A stretch of 64,000 bases of DNA from the NCBI GenBank assembly GCA_046757925.1, contig JBHHZE010000005.1, positions 40,681-104,680 on the forward strand. Direction: 5' to 3'. Origin of the DNA: JAZDCZ01 sp046757925 (GTDB taxonomy: Bacteria > Gemmatimonadota > Gemmatimonadetes > Gemmatimonadales > GWC2-71-9). A program made the translations under genes and the position numbers. The notes below the pieces were generated by a model, which saw only the letters and a program-made list of their open reading frames with translations, did no database searches and had not been told where the DNA came from. Positions 50,586 to 59,739 of the stretch are shown one piece after another. Position 1 is the first letter of the stretch; each line of letters starts with the position of its first letter.

Positions 50586-52402
50586 TGAAGCACCTGTTCC
50601 GCTGGCGCGCGATAGTTCCGCTGTCGTTGTTCTTCGGGTTTCTCGCGCTGGGGTGCCTGGTCTTTCTGGATACCCTCGTGGAGCGCGGCATCGAAGATAT
50701 CGGCGCTGAGATTCTGGGCGCCAAGTTCGATGTCGAGTCAGTCGACGTGGACTTGACGGCAGGCAGGGTGCGCTTGTCAGGCATCGCCGCGGCCAACCCG
50801 GATTCGCCCATGCGCAATCTCTTCGAGGCCGACGAGTTGGTGGCGGACGTGCGCATGGCGCCTCTGCTGAAAAAGAAGGTGGTGATACAGGAAGCCGCAC
50901 TGCGCGGTCTGCGTTTTGGAACCGCCCGCAAGACCTCGGGCAAGCTCGATAATCCACGGCCGGGCTCGGGGAGACTCACCCGCGAACTCACCGGGTGGGT
51001 CAACAGCATCAAAGTACCGCCGCTCAATCTGACAGGGCTGGGGCAGGCCGTAAACCTCGGTGCCATTGCCGGAGACAGTCTGAGAAGTTTGGCGGCAGCG
51101 CGGGCGACCACGGAGTTCGCCGACTCGGTACGGAGCGCGTGGGAGGCGCAGCTCAATGCGCTCGATCCGACTGCGCTGTTGGATTCCGCGCGCCAACTCG
51201 TCGTGCAGGTGAACAGCGCCAATCCTCTCACGCTCGGCCTGAGGGGTGGCGCCAAGCTGTTGTCGTCCGGCCGCAGCACCCTCGAGTCCATCAACCAACT
51301 CCAAAGCCGACTCGCCGCGCTCGACAGCAATGTGCGATTGGGCATGGACCGGTTGAACCAGACGGCAAAGACGCTGGCCGCGGCGCGTGAAGCCGACTAT
51401 CGGTACGCGTTGGGGTTGCTCAACTTGCCGTCGTTGGATTCGCCCGACATCTCCGCCGGTATTTTTGGAGAGATGGCCGTGGCGCGAGTGAAGCCGATCC
51501 TCTATTGGATGAACCGTGTGGCAGAGTACCTGCCCCCGGGCCTCGATCCCCGCCGCTCAGTTGGCCCCAAGCGTGCCCGGCGTTCGGGGACCACGGTCAC
51601 GTTTCCCGGCCAGAAAGAGTATCCCGGGTTCCTGCTGGAGAAGGCCGATCTCGACATGGAGATCGGGGGAACGGGCGCGGCCGCCGGTCGGTATGCAGCG
51701 CATCTCGTGGGCCTGAGCACCGAACCCGCAAAGTATGGGCAACCTCTTACCCTGTCGCTCGCGCGAGCTGCGGGCAGTGCGGGACCACGTGAGGTGCGGG
51801 TAAATGCGCGGCTCGATCACACCGGCGCGAGGATTAGAGATTCCGTGTCGGTTTCGCTCAGTGGACTGGCGCTCCCGTCACTGGAGCTGAATGCATTGGG
51901 TGCAAAACTGGACCTGGGCAAGGGCGTGAGCGAACTGGCATTGGCATTTACCGGTGACAGCATTGCCGGACGTTGGCGGTGGCGATCGAGTGAAGCGCGG
52001 TGGTCGCAATTGAGTACGGGTGATGCTCAATCGGGGAGCGGTGGATCGGTGGACAATACGGCGCGGGATTTCTTGTGGCGTACCGTGTCGGCATCGCGGA
52101 CCGTGTCGATAGACGTCCGGTTCAGGGGGTCCGCCAAGAGGCCGTCGCTCAGTGTTGGCTCCAACATCGGACGGGCCGTGGCGAGCAGCATCAGACAGCA
52201 GTTGGGCCGCGAGATCGGCCGGGCCCAGACGCAAATGCGCGCTCGCGTCGATCGTCTGGTCGGGGGCCCGGCTGATGACGCACAGTCCAAGGTGAATTCG
52301 CTCGAGGCCAGCGTGGAGCAGAAACTGGGCGATCGGTTGGGTGAGCTGCGCCGCGTGCGCGCTGACTTGGAGAGATCGCTGCGCAAGCTGGGCAGATTCT
52401 AG
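50585..52402 (+). CDS. TIGR03545-family envelope protein
   Basis: 605 residues from ATG 50585 (a GTG at 50582 is equally possible). One N-terminal helix (LFFGFLALGCLVFLDTLVE) anchors a large periplasmic part. The start of that part (VESVDVDLTAGRVRLSGIAAANPD, partly quoted) looks like an AsmA-type strand-rich motif; the middle and the C-terminus (LEASVEQKLGDRLGELRRV) are coiled-coil-rich. Forms a conserved pair with the upstream TIGR03546 gene. It is convergent with citrate synthase, ends overlapping by 4 bp. A role in outer-membrane lipid or barrel traffic is conjecture. Confidence 0.85.
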   Translation: MKHLFRWRAIVPLSLFFGFLALGCLVFLDTLVERGIEDIGAEILGAKFDVESVDVDLTAGRVRLSGIAAANPDSPMRNLFEADELVADVRMAPLLKKKVVIQEAALRGLRFGTARKTSGKLDNPRPGSGRLTRELTGWVNSIKVPPLNLTGLGQAVNLGAIAGDSLRSLAAARATTEFADSVRSAWEAQLNALDPTALLDSARQLVVQVNSANPLTLGLRGGAKLLSSGRSTLESINQLQSRLAALDSNVRLGMDRLNQTAKTLAAAREADYRYALGLLNLPSLDSPDISAGIFGEMAVARVKPILYWMNRVAEYLPPGLDPRRSVGPKRARRSGTTVTFPGQKEYPGFLLEKADLDMEIGGTGAAAGRYAAHLVGLSTEPAKYGQPLTLSLARAAGSAGPREVRVNARLDHTGARIRDSVSVSLSGLALPSLELNALGAKLDLGKGVSELALAFTGDSIAGRWRWRSSEARWSQLSTGDAQSGSGGSVDNTARDFLWRTVSASRTVSIDVRFRGSAKRPSLSVGSNIGRAVASSIRQQLGREIGRAQTQMRARVDRLVGGPADDAQSKVNSLEASVEQKLGDRLGELRRVRADLERSLRKLGRF

Positions 52403-53685
52403 CGCTCGGGCATCGCCACGAATTCCCGCTCGCCGCTCCCCTGGTAGATTTGCCGCGGGCGTGCAATGCGCTGTTCTGTGTCCTGCAGCATCTCTTCCCA
52501 CTGTGCGAGCCAGCCGGGCGTTCTGCCAATCGCGAACAGCACGGGATACATGTCCACCGGCAGTCCCATTGCCTGATAGATGATCCCGGAATAGAAGTCG
52601 ACGTTGGGGTAGAGCTTGTGTGAGATGAAGTACTCGTCCTCCAACGCGATCCGCTCGAGCTCGAGAGCGATGTCGATCAGTGGGTTGCGGCCCGTTACCT
52701 CGAAGACCTCTTCGGCGACCCGCTTGATTATGTTGGCACGGGGATCGTAGTTCTTGTACACCCGGTGCCCGAATCCCATCAGCCTGACCTCTTTGTTTCT
52801 CACTTTCTCTAGATATGCAGGAATGTTCTTCTTGCTACCGATTTCCCCCAACATGCGAAGTACTTGCTCGTTGGCGCCGCCGTGGAGCGGTCCGTACAGT
52901 GCTGCGGCTGCCGCGGCCATGCATGAATAGGGGTCGGCCTCGCTGGAGCCGACGCACCGCATGGCATTTGCGGAGCAGTTCTGCTCGTGATCCGCGTGAA
53001 GGATGAACAGAACGTCTAAGGCTTTCTCAAGGACCGGATTCGGCTCGTATTTCAACTCGCTCGTCTTGAACATCATGTTCAAGAAATTGCCCGTGTACGA
53101 CAGATCGTTGTCAGGGTACACGTACGGCAGCCCGGTAATGTGGCGGTAGGCAAATGCGGCAATGGTCGGCGTCTTTGCGATCAGGCGATGCAGTTGATGC
53201 CGGCGGCAGTCTTCCTCTCTGATCTTCTTGGCGTCCTTATAGAACGTCGAGAGCGCCGCTACAGTGCTCACGAACACACCCATGGGGTGTCCGTCATAGC
53301 GGAACCCGTCCATGAACTTCTTGACGTTTTCGTGCAGGAACGTGTGGTGGGTGATATCGTCGGTCCACCTCTCCAGTTGCGACGCCGTGGGCAACTCACC
53401 ATAGAGGAGGAGGTAGGCTACTCCAAGGAAGGTGCCCCGCTCGGCCAGCTGTTCGATCGGATAGCCACGGTACCGCAGGATGCCCTTGTTGCCGTCGATG
53501 TAGGTTATCCGGCTCTTGCAGGACGCAGTGTTGGTGAAACCCGGATCGTACGTCATGAGCCCGAAGTCTTCGTCGTCGGTCTTTATCTGCCGCAGATCGA
53601 GCGCCCGGATGGTGCCGTCCTGAATCGGTATCTCGTAGCTCTTGCCGGTTCGGTTGTCGGTTATGCTGAGTGTATCGTTTGGCAC
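52399..53685 (-). CDS. gltA: Citrate synthase (type II)
   Basis: 428 residues, the length of type II enzymes. An N-terminal beta-domain (LSITDNRTGKSYEIPI) is followed by GILRYRGYPIEQLA, HADHEQNCSANAMRCVGSSEADPYS (His of the active site, partly quoted), AALYGPLHGGANEQV, and LMGFGHRVYKNYDPRA with the second catalytic His; a C-terminal NVDFYSGIIYQAMGLP holds the catalytic Asp. Condenses oxaloacetate and acetyl-CoA. Monocistronic and convergent with the TIGR03545 gene. Confidence 0.96.
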   Translation of the reverse strand: MPNDTLSITDNRTGKSYEIPIQDGTIRALDLRQIKTDDEDFGLMTYDPGFTNTASCKSRITYIDGNKGILRYRGYPIEQLAERGTFLGVAYLLLYGELPTASQLERWTDDITHHTFLHENVKKFMDGFRYDGHPMGVFVSTVAALSTFYKDAKKIREEDCRRHQLHRLIAKTPTIAAFAYRHITGLPYVYPDNDLSYTGNFLNMMFKTSELKYEPNPVLEKALDVLFILHADHEQNCSANAMRCVGSSEADPYSCMAAAAAALYGPLHGGANEQVLRMLGEIGSKKNIPAYLEKVRNKEVRLMGFGHRVYKNYDPRANIIKRVAEEVFEVTGRNPLIDIALELERIALEDEYFISHKLYPNVDFYSGIIYQAMGLPVDMYPVLFAIGRTPGWLAQWEEMLQDTEQRIARPRQIYQGSGEREFVAMPER

Positions 53686-53817
53686 TGTGTCCTCATTCAG
53701 ATTTGGTAATCGGGACTAAAGATACTCACGAGATCGTCAAGGTGTCAGGATCCAGCCGCGTGCCTCTTACGCCTCTTCTCCAGCGAGGATAGCTTATCGT
53801 AGTCTCGAACCGGGCCC

Positions 53818-54531
53818 GTGTCCATGTCATCTGACGAGACCCAACAGCCCAAGTCCAAGCCCAGAGTACCGCCGCCCAAGCGAGTGTACGAGGAGCGCGA
53901 GCATGACAGAGAGATCGACTCTTCCAAGCGCGTACGTACGTTGCAGATGGCGTCCTGGTCGCTGGCAGGCGGAGTTGTCGGAGCCCTCGCCGGGTTGGGC
54001 ATCGGTTACAAAGGCGGGTTCAATCTGGCGATCGCGGTGGTCCTTGGGTTCGTGCTTGGCTTCTTGTTCACCTTCTTGACCGCGCACCTCCTGACAGAAG
54101 GCGCGGGATCGGTGGCGGGCACCATCTATCATCCGTCGGGTAAGTCGGCGCCACCCAAGCGAGAATATTCATATCCCGAGTCGTTGGCTGCGAGAGGGCA
54201 CTACGAGGATGCCGTGACCGCCTATCAACTCTGCTGTGCCGACTATCCGGACGACCCCGAACCGTACGTGAGAATCGGCCGCATTTACCGTGACGAACTC
54301 GAGAACTACCAGGAGGCGCTCTTTTGGTTCAAGCGGGCCCGCTCGGAGGCTACAGTTGGGAAGGGGCGCGAACTCCTTATCACGCAGGAGATAATCGAGA
54401 TTTACACCAGAAAGCTCGACACTCCCCGCAAGGCGATCCCCGAGTTGGCGCGCTTGGTGGATCGCTTCCCCGACGACCCGGCTGCCGCCCGGGCCAAGGA
54501 GGAGATCAGGAGACTGAGAGAGACGATGTAG
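53818..54531 (+). CDS. Membrane-anchored tetratricopeptide protein
   Basis: 237 residues from GTG 53818, or ATG 53824. A Lys/Pro/Glu-rich cytoplasmic tail precedes two helices (WSLAGGVVGALAGLGIGYKG and NLAIAVVLGFVLGFLFTFLT). After a short linker there are two or three TPR-like repeats: ARGHYEDAVTAYQLCCADYP, PYVRIGRIYRDELENYQEAL and KAIPELARLVDRFPDDPAAA. TPRs suggest protein-protein scaffolding. Followed by a 10-bp tandem array, then a lipoprotein gene. Confidence 0.8.
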   Translation: MSMSSDETQQPKSKPRVPPPKRVYEEREHDREIDSSKRVRTLQMASWSLAGGVVGALAGLGIGYKGGFNLAIAVVLGFVLGFLFTFLTAHLLTEGAGSVAGTIYHPSGKSAPPKREYSYPESLAARGHYEDAVTAYQLCCADYPDDPEPYVRIGRIYRDELENYQEALFWFKRARSEATVGKGRELLITQEIIEIYTRKLDTPRKAIPELARLVDRFPDDPAAARAKEEIRRLRETM

Positions 54532-54532
54532 C

Positions 54533-54595
54533 ACCGTCCTCGACCGTCCTCGACCGTCCTCGACCGTCCTCGACCGTCCTCGACCGTCCTCGACC
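54533..54595. repeat. 10-bp tandem repeat, about six copies
   Basis: The unit ACCGTCCTCG is repeated without error from 54533 to about 54593 in the gap between two rightward genes. Its reverse complement, sharing GGACGGT, appears twice in degenerate form after the tRNA genes near 39775-39795. No coding function. Confidence 0.9.
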
Positions 54596-54637
54596 TACGC
54601 TATATCTTGCAGCGTCGCCAAATCTTACGGAGGGAAC

Positions 54638-55861
54638 GTGATCCGCAGAATGTGGCTCATGCCTGTCGGGCTGTTGTTCGTGGGGTGTGGGGGAACTCAG
54701 CCGGAAATCGATTTTGGTCGAGTGGAGTGGAGCGGGCCTCCCGCCAGTAGTGCAACCAACCTGTCCGTTGCATCCGATGGGCGTGTCCTGCTCACCTGGT
54801 TCGAGCCGGCCGGCGATGAACAGTTCGCGTTGATGATTGCGGTCAGAGCCGGCGATGGATGGTCGGAGCCGCGCGTGGTCGCTCGGCGCCCGCGGTTCTT
54901 TGTCAACTGGGCCGATCTTCCGTCATCGGTAGAACTCTCGGATGGCAGTTGGATGGTAAACTGGCCCGAGAAAACGGCGAGGAACACGTACGCATATCAC
55001 GTGAGGCTCGCGATTTCCCGGGACCAAGGCCTGAGTTGGAGTGATCCAGTGGTGCCACATCGCGATGATTCGCCGCGCGAACACGGGTTCGTATCGATGG
55101 TGCCGCGAGCAGACGGATCGGCCGAGGTGATCTGGTTGGATGGCAGGAATCTGACCACGGCCGACGCCGCGGACGAGAGGGGCGACATCGACACTGGCGA
55201 GATGTCAGTCCGGGCAACCACCGTGAGTTCGGACGGAACGCTAGGTCCTGAGGTCCTGCTGGACAAGCGAGTATGTGAGTGCTGCCAGACGGCGATGGCC
55301 AGAACATCCAGCGGGATCGTGGCCGCCTATCGCGATCGCAGCGAAGCCGAAATACGCAACATTGCGGTAGTGCGCAAAGTGGATGGCGAATGGACCGATC
55401 CCCAGCCGGTACACGATGACAACTGGTACTATCCCGGTTGCCCCGTCAACGGTCCGCAACTCTCCGCCAGTGGCGACACGGTTGCAATAGTATGGTTCAC
55501 GGCACCCGAGCAAAAGCCCGCAGTGCTCGCCGCGTTCTCGTTCGATGCCGGCGCTTCGTTCGGCACGCCTGTTCGCATTGACGACGGCGACCCTCTTGGC
55601 CGAGTCGATGTCGTACTGTTGCCGAGCGGTGCCGCGGCGGTCTCATGGCTCGAGCGCACTCGTAGAGCAGCGGAGGTGCGAGTTCGGGTTGCGCGACCCA
55701 GTGGAACCGTGAGTGATGCGCAGGTGGTGACGGTTACGTCGGAGCGTCGCGCCAGCGGGTTTCCCCGCATGGTTGTTGTGGGCGACTCGCTCTTGTTTGC
55801 CTGGACCGAGGTGGGCGACTCAGGTGGTGTGAGGGTACGTGCTGCCACGGTGAGGGACTGA
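54638..55861 (+). CDS. Sialidase-like BNR propeller lipoprotein
   Basis: 407 residues from GTG 54638, with GGAGG five bases upstream. A lipobox-like LLFVGCGG marks a lipoprotein. BNR/Asp-box-like units occur in the body: ISRDQGLSWSDPV, VRKVDGEWTDPQ and FSFDAGASFGTPV, and VCECCQTAMARTSSG carries a Cys cluster. The fold is a six-bladed sialidase-type propeller, but the Arg triad of true sialidases cannot be placed with confidence. It ends 4 bp before the acylase gene and is probably cotranscribed. Confidence 0.78.
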   Translation: MIRRMWLMPVGLLFVGCGGTQPEIDFGRVEWSGPPASSATNLSVASDGRVLLTWFEPAGDEQFALMIAVRAGDGWSEPRVVARRPRFFVNWADLPSSVELSDGSWMVNWPEKTARNTYAYHVRLAISRDQGLSWSDPVVPHRDDSPREHGFVSMVPRADGSAEVIWLDGRNLTTADAADERGDIDTGEMSVRATTVSSDGTLGPEVLLDKRVCECCQTAMARTSSGIVAAYRDRSEAEIRNIAVVRKVDGEWTDPQPVHDDNWYYPGCPVNGPQLSASGDTVAIVWFTAPEQKPAVLAAFSFDAGASFGTPVRIDDGDPLGRVDVVLLPSGAAAVSWLERTRRAAEVRVRVARPSGTVSDAQVVTVTSERRASGFPRMVVVGDSLLFAWTEVGDSGGVRVRAATVRD

Positions 55862-55865
55862 GCGG

Positions 55866-58355
55866 ATGGGCCGAATCGCGGTGATCAGGCTCGTCCTGGC
55901 AATACCGGTGCTGGTTGCCGGCATGTACGTGGGGGTGCGAGGTAAGGGACCGCTCCCGCCCATGGGTCCGTTTCTGGATCCGGTGCACGGTGTCTGGGCC
56001 GTGGCTCGCGCCGCGAAATTGCCACGCAATTTTTCCGGCAGGATCGCAGCGTTGGGCGACGACGTGCAGGTTGTGTACGATCGTCGTGGTGTGCCGCACA
56101 TCTGGGCGTCGTCAACGACGGACGCCATGCGCGCTCTCGGGTACGTGGTTGCACGCGACCGCCTCTTTCAGTTGGAACTTCAGACGCGCGCCACCGAGGG
56201 GCGTCTCACAGAGGTGGCCGGGCCACGGGCGCTGGAACTCGACCGGCGGCAACGCTCGTTGGGACTCGTCTGGAGCGCCGAACGCAACTTGGCTGCCCTG
56301 GACACCGGGTCGCAAGGATTCCGCACGGTGGCTGCATATGCCCAGGGTGTTAACGCGTGGATCGACCAAATGAAGCCGGAGGACATTCCACTCGAGTATC
56401 GCTTCCTCAACATGCGGCCCGAACGCTGGCAGCCGATACACAGCATCGAACTGTTCAAACGCATGGGGTATACTCTCGCGTTTTCGTGGTACGAACAGTG
56501 GAGCAAGCAGGTGGAAGCTCGAGTGGGGAAGGAAGCAGCCCAAGCGCTCTTTCCACGCAATAGCCCGATTCAGGAACCGATCCAACCCAATGGTCGTGCC
56601 ACCCCGCGTTTCGATTTCAAACCGCTGCCACCCCCCGGTTTCTCCAAGCGGCACGAGGTCCCGCACACCGTAGTCTCGGCAGACGGGCAATCGATGGTTC
56701 CGCAACGCGACAGGTCGGAGCAGCCGCTCGCCAGCAACAACTGGGCGGTTGCGCCGAGCCGGACCGCCAACGGATTTGCCCTACTGTCAGGCGATCCCCA
56801 TCTCGATCTCACTCTCCCGTCGATATGGTATGAAGTCCACATCGTTGTGCCCGATGAGCTGGATGTCTACGGCGTCACGATCCCCGGCATGCCCGGGGTC
56901 GTGATCGGGTTCAACCGCGACATTGCATGGAGCATGACCAACACCGGTGCCGATGTGTTGGATTTCTACGACGAGACGTTGGACGACCCGGAAACCCCGG
57001 CCAGGTATCTGTTAGACGGGGAGTGGCGTGACCTGGAGCGTCGCAGCGAGACCTACCTTGGCAGGCACGGCGAGGTGATTGCCGTTGACACGATGTACTT
57101 TACGCACCGCGGTCCCGTCATGAAGTCAGGGGAGCGGGCGCTTTCCATGCGGTGGACGGTGCTCGACGAATCCGGCGCAACTCCCAGTTGGGTAGATGTG
57201 GATCGAAGTGGCTCGGTCGACGAGTTCTTGAATACGATGGAATCGTTCTTTGCGCCGGCGCAGAATATGATCGTGGCCGATCGCACCGGCAACATCGCGA
57301 TACGGTCTACCGGACACTTCCCCATCCGGCCCGACGACGGTGACGGTCGGAAGATCCGCGACGGCTCGCGGAGCTCGAACGATTGGAAAGGCTACTGGCC
57401 CATCGGGGATTATCCGTACGCCAAGAATCCGTCCCAAGGCTTCCTGGCATCGGCGAATCAGCAACCCATCGATCCGACCGTCAGTCGCAAATTCCTCGGT
57501 GTCAATTGGCCCTCGCCCTGGAGGGCGATGCGCATCAACCGACTGCTGCGCGCAGATTCGCAAGTCACGGTCGACGACATGCGGCGTTTCCAAACCGACC
57601 CGGGCAACGAAAAAGCGAATCTGTTCGTGCCGGTCTTCTTGGAGGCCGCCAGGCACGTGCTGAGTCGAAATCCCGATGACGGCGACCTTGCGAACGCTGC
57701 CAAACTGCTGGCCGAGTGGGATAGGAAGTACACGAAAGAAAACGAAAGAGCCGTGTTGTTCGAACTCGCGATGAACGAACTGACCAGGCGGGTATGGGAC
57801 GAGCTGAGAACGTCGGAGAACGGGGTTCGGGTAGCAACACCGACGCAGTCGGTCCTCGCCGCGTTGCTGCACTTTCCGGAGAATGTCTGGTGGGACGACA
57901 GGAGCACCGACCTCGTGGAAACGCGCGACCACATCATGGCCCAGAGTCTGGCGGCGGCCGTGCGGGAAGCGCGAGATCGTTATGGCGAACCGGAAGCCGG
58001 AGGGTGGCGTTGGGACGGCATCCGCCACACCAATATCCATCACATGCTGGGGTTCCGGTCGCTGTCTGCACTCGACCTACCGGTGCAGGGAGGTCCCGGT
58101 AATCTCAACCCATCGTCGGGCAGCGGATCGCATGGCGCGAGTTGGCGCATGGTGGTGGAACTCGGGCCCGAGGTCAAGGCGTGGGCGATCTATCCCGGTG
58201 GGCAGTCGGGCAATCCGGCGAGCCGATGGTACGACAACAACATCCCACGGTGGGTGAACGGCGAGTTGGAAGAGGTGTTGTTTCCGAAGTCTCCAGCCGA
58301 ACTCGAAGGTGCGGATGTCGCTGCCGAGTTGACGCTGAGTTCCGGGGGAAAGTGA
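55866..58355 (+). CDS. Penicillin-acylase-family N-terminal nucleophile hydrolase
   Basis: 829 residues. An N-terminal membrane or signal helix (VIRLVLAIPVLVAGMYV) precedes the alpha-chain: VVYDRRGVPHIWA and ALGYVVARDRLFQLELQ. The beta-chain begins at the predicted self-cleavage site, PLASNNWAV, with nucleophile Ser290 and the Asn pair; HLDLTLPSIWYEVHI and GMPGVVIGFNRDIAWSMTN follow. Near the end, NPSSGSGSHGASWRMVV is typical. Hydrolyses amide bonds (beta-lactams, acyl-homoserine lactones or acyl-amino acids); the true substrate is unknown. Its stop is 1 bp from the next ATG. Confidence 0.92.
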   Translation: MGRIAVIRLVLAIPVLVAGMYVGVRGKGPLPPMGPFLDPVHGVWAVARAAKLPRNFSGRIAALGDDVQVVYDRRGVPHIWASSTTDAMRALGYVVARDRLFQLELQTRATEGRLTEVAGPRALELDRRQRSLGLVWSAERNLAALDTGSQGFRTVAAYAQGVNAWIDQMKPEDIPLEYRFLNMRPERWQPIHSIELFKRMGYTLAFSWYEQWSKQVEARVGKEAAQALFPRNSPIQEPIQPNGRATPRFDFKPLPPPGFSKRHEVPHTVVSADGQSMVPQRDRSEQPLASNNWAVAPSRTANGFALLSGDPHLDLTLPSIWYEVHIVVPDELDVYGVTIPGMPGVVIGFNRDIAWSMTNTGADVLDFYDETLDDPETPARYLLDGEWRDLERRSETYLGRHGEVIAVDTMYFTHRGPVMKSGERALSMRWTVLDESGATPSWVDVDRSGSVDEFLNTMESFFAPAQNMIVADRTGNIAIRSTGHFPIRPDDGDGRKIRDGSRSSNDWKGYWPIGDYPYAKNPSQGFLASANQQPIDPTVSRKFLGVNWPSPWRAMRINRLLRADSQVTVDDMRRFQTDPGNEKANLFVPVFLEAARHVLSRNPDDGDLANAAKLLAEWDRKYTKENERAVLFELAMNELTRRVWDELRTSENGVRVATPTQSVLAALLHFPENVWWDDRSTDLVETRDHIMAQSLAAAVREARDRYGEPEAGGWRWDGIRHTNIHHMLGFRSLSALDLPVQGGPGNLNPSSGSGSHGASWRMVVELGPEVKAWAIYPGGQSGNPASRWYDNNIPRWVNGELEEVLFPKSPAELEGADVAAELTLSSGGK

Positions 58356-58356
58356 A

Positions 58357-58707
58357 ATGGTGCGTCGATTGATTGTGCAGACCGGTCTGTTGGCACTCGC
58401 CTTTGCGCTGGCGACTTTCGCGTTCGGGTGGTTGGCGGTCCCGGTGGTCGGGCTTGTTTGGGGACTCGTGGCGCGGGCGTGGGAACGTCCGGCGCTGGTG
58501 GCTGCACTGGCCGCCGGCTTGGGTTGGGCCGTTCTGCTCGTGTGGGACGCGACCCAAGGCCCTGTGGGCGAACTGGCGCGCCGTACGGCGGGTGTAATGG
58601 GCTTGCCGAGTGCCGGCCTTGTCGTACTTACGGTTGCGTATCCGATGCTGATTGCGTGGGGCGCTGCGGTTTTGGGGATGGTGGGGAGGCGGTGGGGGAG
58701 ACGTTAG
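58357..58707 (+). CDS. Small polytopic membrane protein
   Basis: 116 residues with three or four hydrophobic helices (LLALAFALATFAFGWLAVPV, VAALAAGLGWAVLLVW, GLVVLTVAYPMLIAWGAAVL). Only one base separates it from the acylase stop, so it is translated on the same message and may help membrane placement of the acylase. Family not recognised. Confidence 0.7.
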   Translation: MVRRLIVQTGLLALAFALATFAFGWLAVPVVGLVWGLVARAWERPALVAALAAGLGWAVLLVWDATQGPVGELARRTAGVMGLPSAGLVVLTVAYPMLIAWGAAVLGMVGRRWGRR

Positions 58708-58770
58708 GCGGGAAAAGGGGAAAGGGAAACGAGATACGCGTCCTAAGACTTAGTGTGAGGCGCGAGTAAG

Positions 58771-58791
58771 TGTGAAATGTGAAATGTGAAA
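58771..58791. repeat. Heptanucleotide tandem repeat TGTGAAA x3
   Basis: Three perfect copies of TGTGAAA in the gap before the arginase gene. The preceding bases (58710-58735) are a purine-rich GGGAAAA/GGGGAAA stretch. Same unit length as the arrays at 0.87 and 59.71 kb. Confidence 0.85.
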
Positions 58792-58828
58792 GCGCGATGC
58801 AACGGTATGAAGGCCAGCAGTTAGACGC

Positions 58829-59689
58829 ATGTCTATCAACCTGATCCTCGTGCCGTACGATCTGGGGCATCGCGATCGGGGTATGGGTGCGGGCCCGAAT
58901 AGGTTGCTCGGTTTGGGCGCCGATCGGGCGCTCGCGAAATCGGGCCACCAACTTTCGATCACAACCGTTCATATGTCCGACGCACCGGGTCACGAAGTTG
59001 GGGCTTGCTTCAAGATCAACGGTTTGTTGAGCGATGCGGTCAGGGGCGCATGTCAGAGCGGCGAACACCCCGTTGTCTTAGCGGGGAACTGCAACAGTTG
59101 CCTCGGCACACTTGCGGGACTGGGCGACGACGGCATCGGCGTAACGTGGTTCGACGCGCACGGTGACTTCAACTCACCGGAGACCAGTGCGAGTGGATTC
59201 TTCGATGGTATGGCGCTCAACATCGCCGTGGGAAGGTCGTGGGCGTCTGCCACGGGTACGATCCCGGGTTTCAAACCGGTAAGGGAGGAGAACACGGAGC
59301 TCATAGGAGTGAGGGATCTCGATCCCGCCGAGCGACAGTTGTTGGACGAGTCGAGCGTTACCGTGATGCCGAACGATGCGACTTGGCCCGCCGTCATCGA
59401 TAGTTGGCTGTCTGCGACGTTTGAGACACTGGGGGAAACGGCAGAGCGTGTTTACGTCCATGTCGACCTCGACGTGCTCGATCGCGATGCTGTGCCGGCC
59501 AACGAGTACAGTCCACCCGGCGGTTTGCAGATCGACGAACTGGAACGCGCGCTGGAGCTGATCGGGGAGCGATTCGTCGTACGGGCCGCGGCGCTGACGG
59601 CCTACAACCCGGAGCTCGACCACGACGGCCGCGCTGGGAAGGCGGGGGTTAGGGTGATCGAGAAACTGGGGAGTATTGTCGGAGAGTAA
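58829..59689 (+). CDS. Arginase/agmatinase-family protein with altered first metal motif
   Basis: 286 residues. The ureohydrolase fold is clear: LILVPYDLGHRDRGMGAGP, VTWFDAHGDFNSPETS (second motif, DAHxD) and VYVHVDLDVLDRDAVP (third motif, DxD). The first motif, GGDHS in arginases, is here AGNCNSCLG, so the first metal-binding His is replaced by Cys or absent. Such variants form a recognised subgroup of the family. It may still hydrolyse a guanidino compound or have a new role; a nearby rocD would fit arginine breakdown. Confidence 0.88.
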   Translation: MSINLILVPYDLGHRDRGMGAGPNRLLGLGADRALAKSGHQLSITTVHMSDAPGHEVGACFKINGLLSDAVRGACQSGEHPVVLAGNCNSCLGTLAGLGDDGIGVTWFDAHGDFNSPETSASGFFDGMALNIAVGRSWASATGTIPGFKPVREENTELIGVRDLDPAERQLLDESSVTVMPNDATWPAVIDSWLSATFETLGETAERVYVHVDLDVLDRDAVPANEYSPPGGLQIDELERALELIGERFVVRAAALTAYNPELDHDGRAGKAGVRVIEKLGSIVGE

Positions 59690-59711
59690 CTTGCGAAAGC
59701 GGGAAGCCTGA

Positions 59712-59739
59712 TGTGAAAGGTGAAAAGTGAAACGTAAAA
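59712..59739. repeat. Degenerate heptanucleotide array overlapping a start codon
   Basis: Four units with the pattern N-GTGAAA: TGTGAAA, GGTGAAA, AGTGAAA, CGTAAAA. The third unit supplies the GTG start of the DoxX gene at 59727, so expansion or loss of units could move the start by seven bases and alter the frame. Confidence 0.75.
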
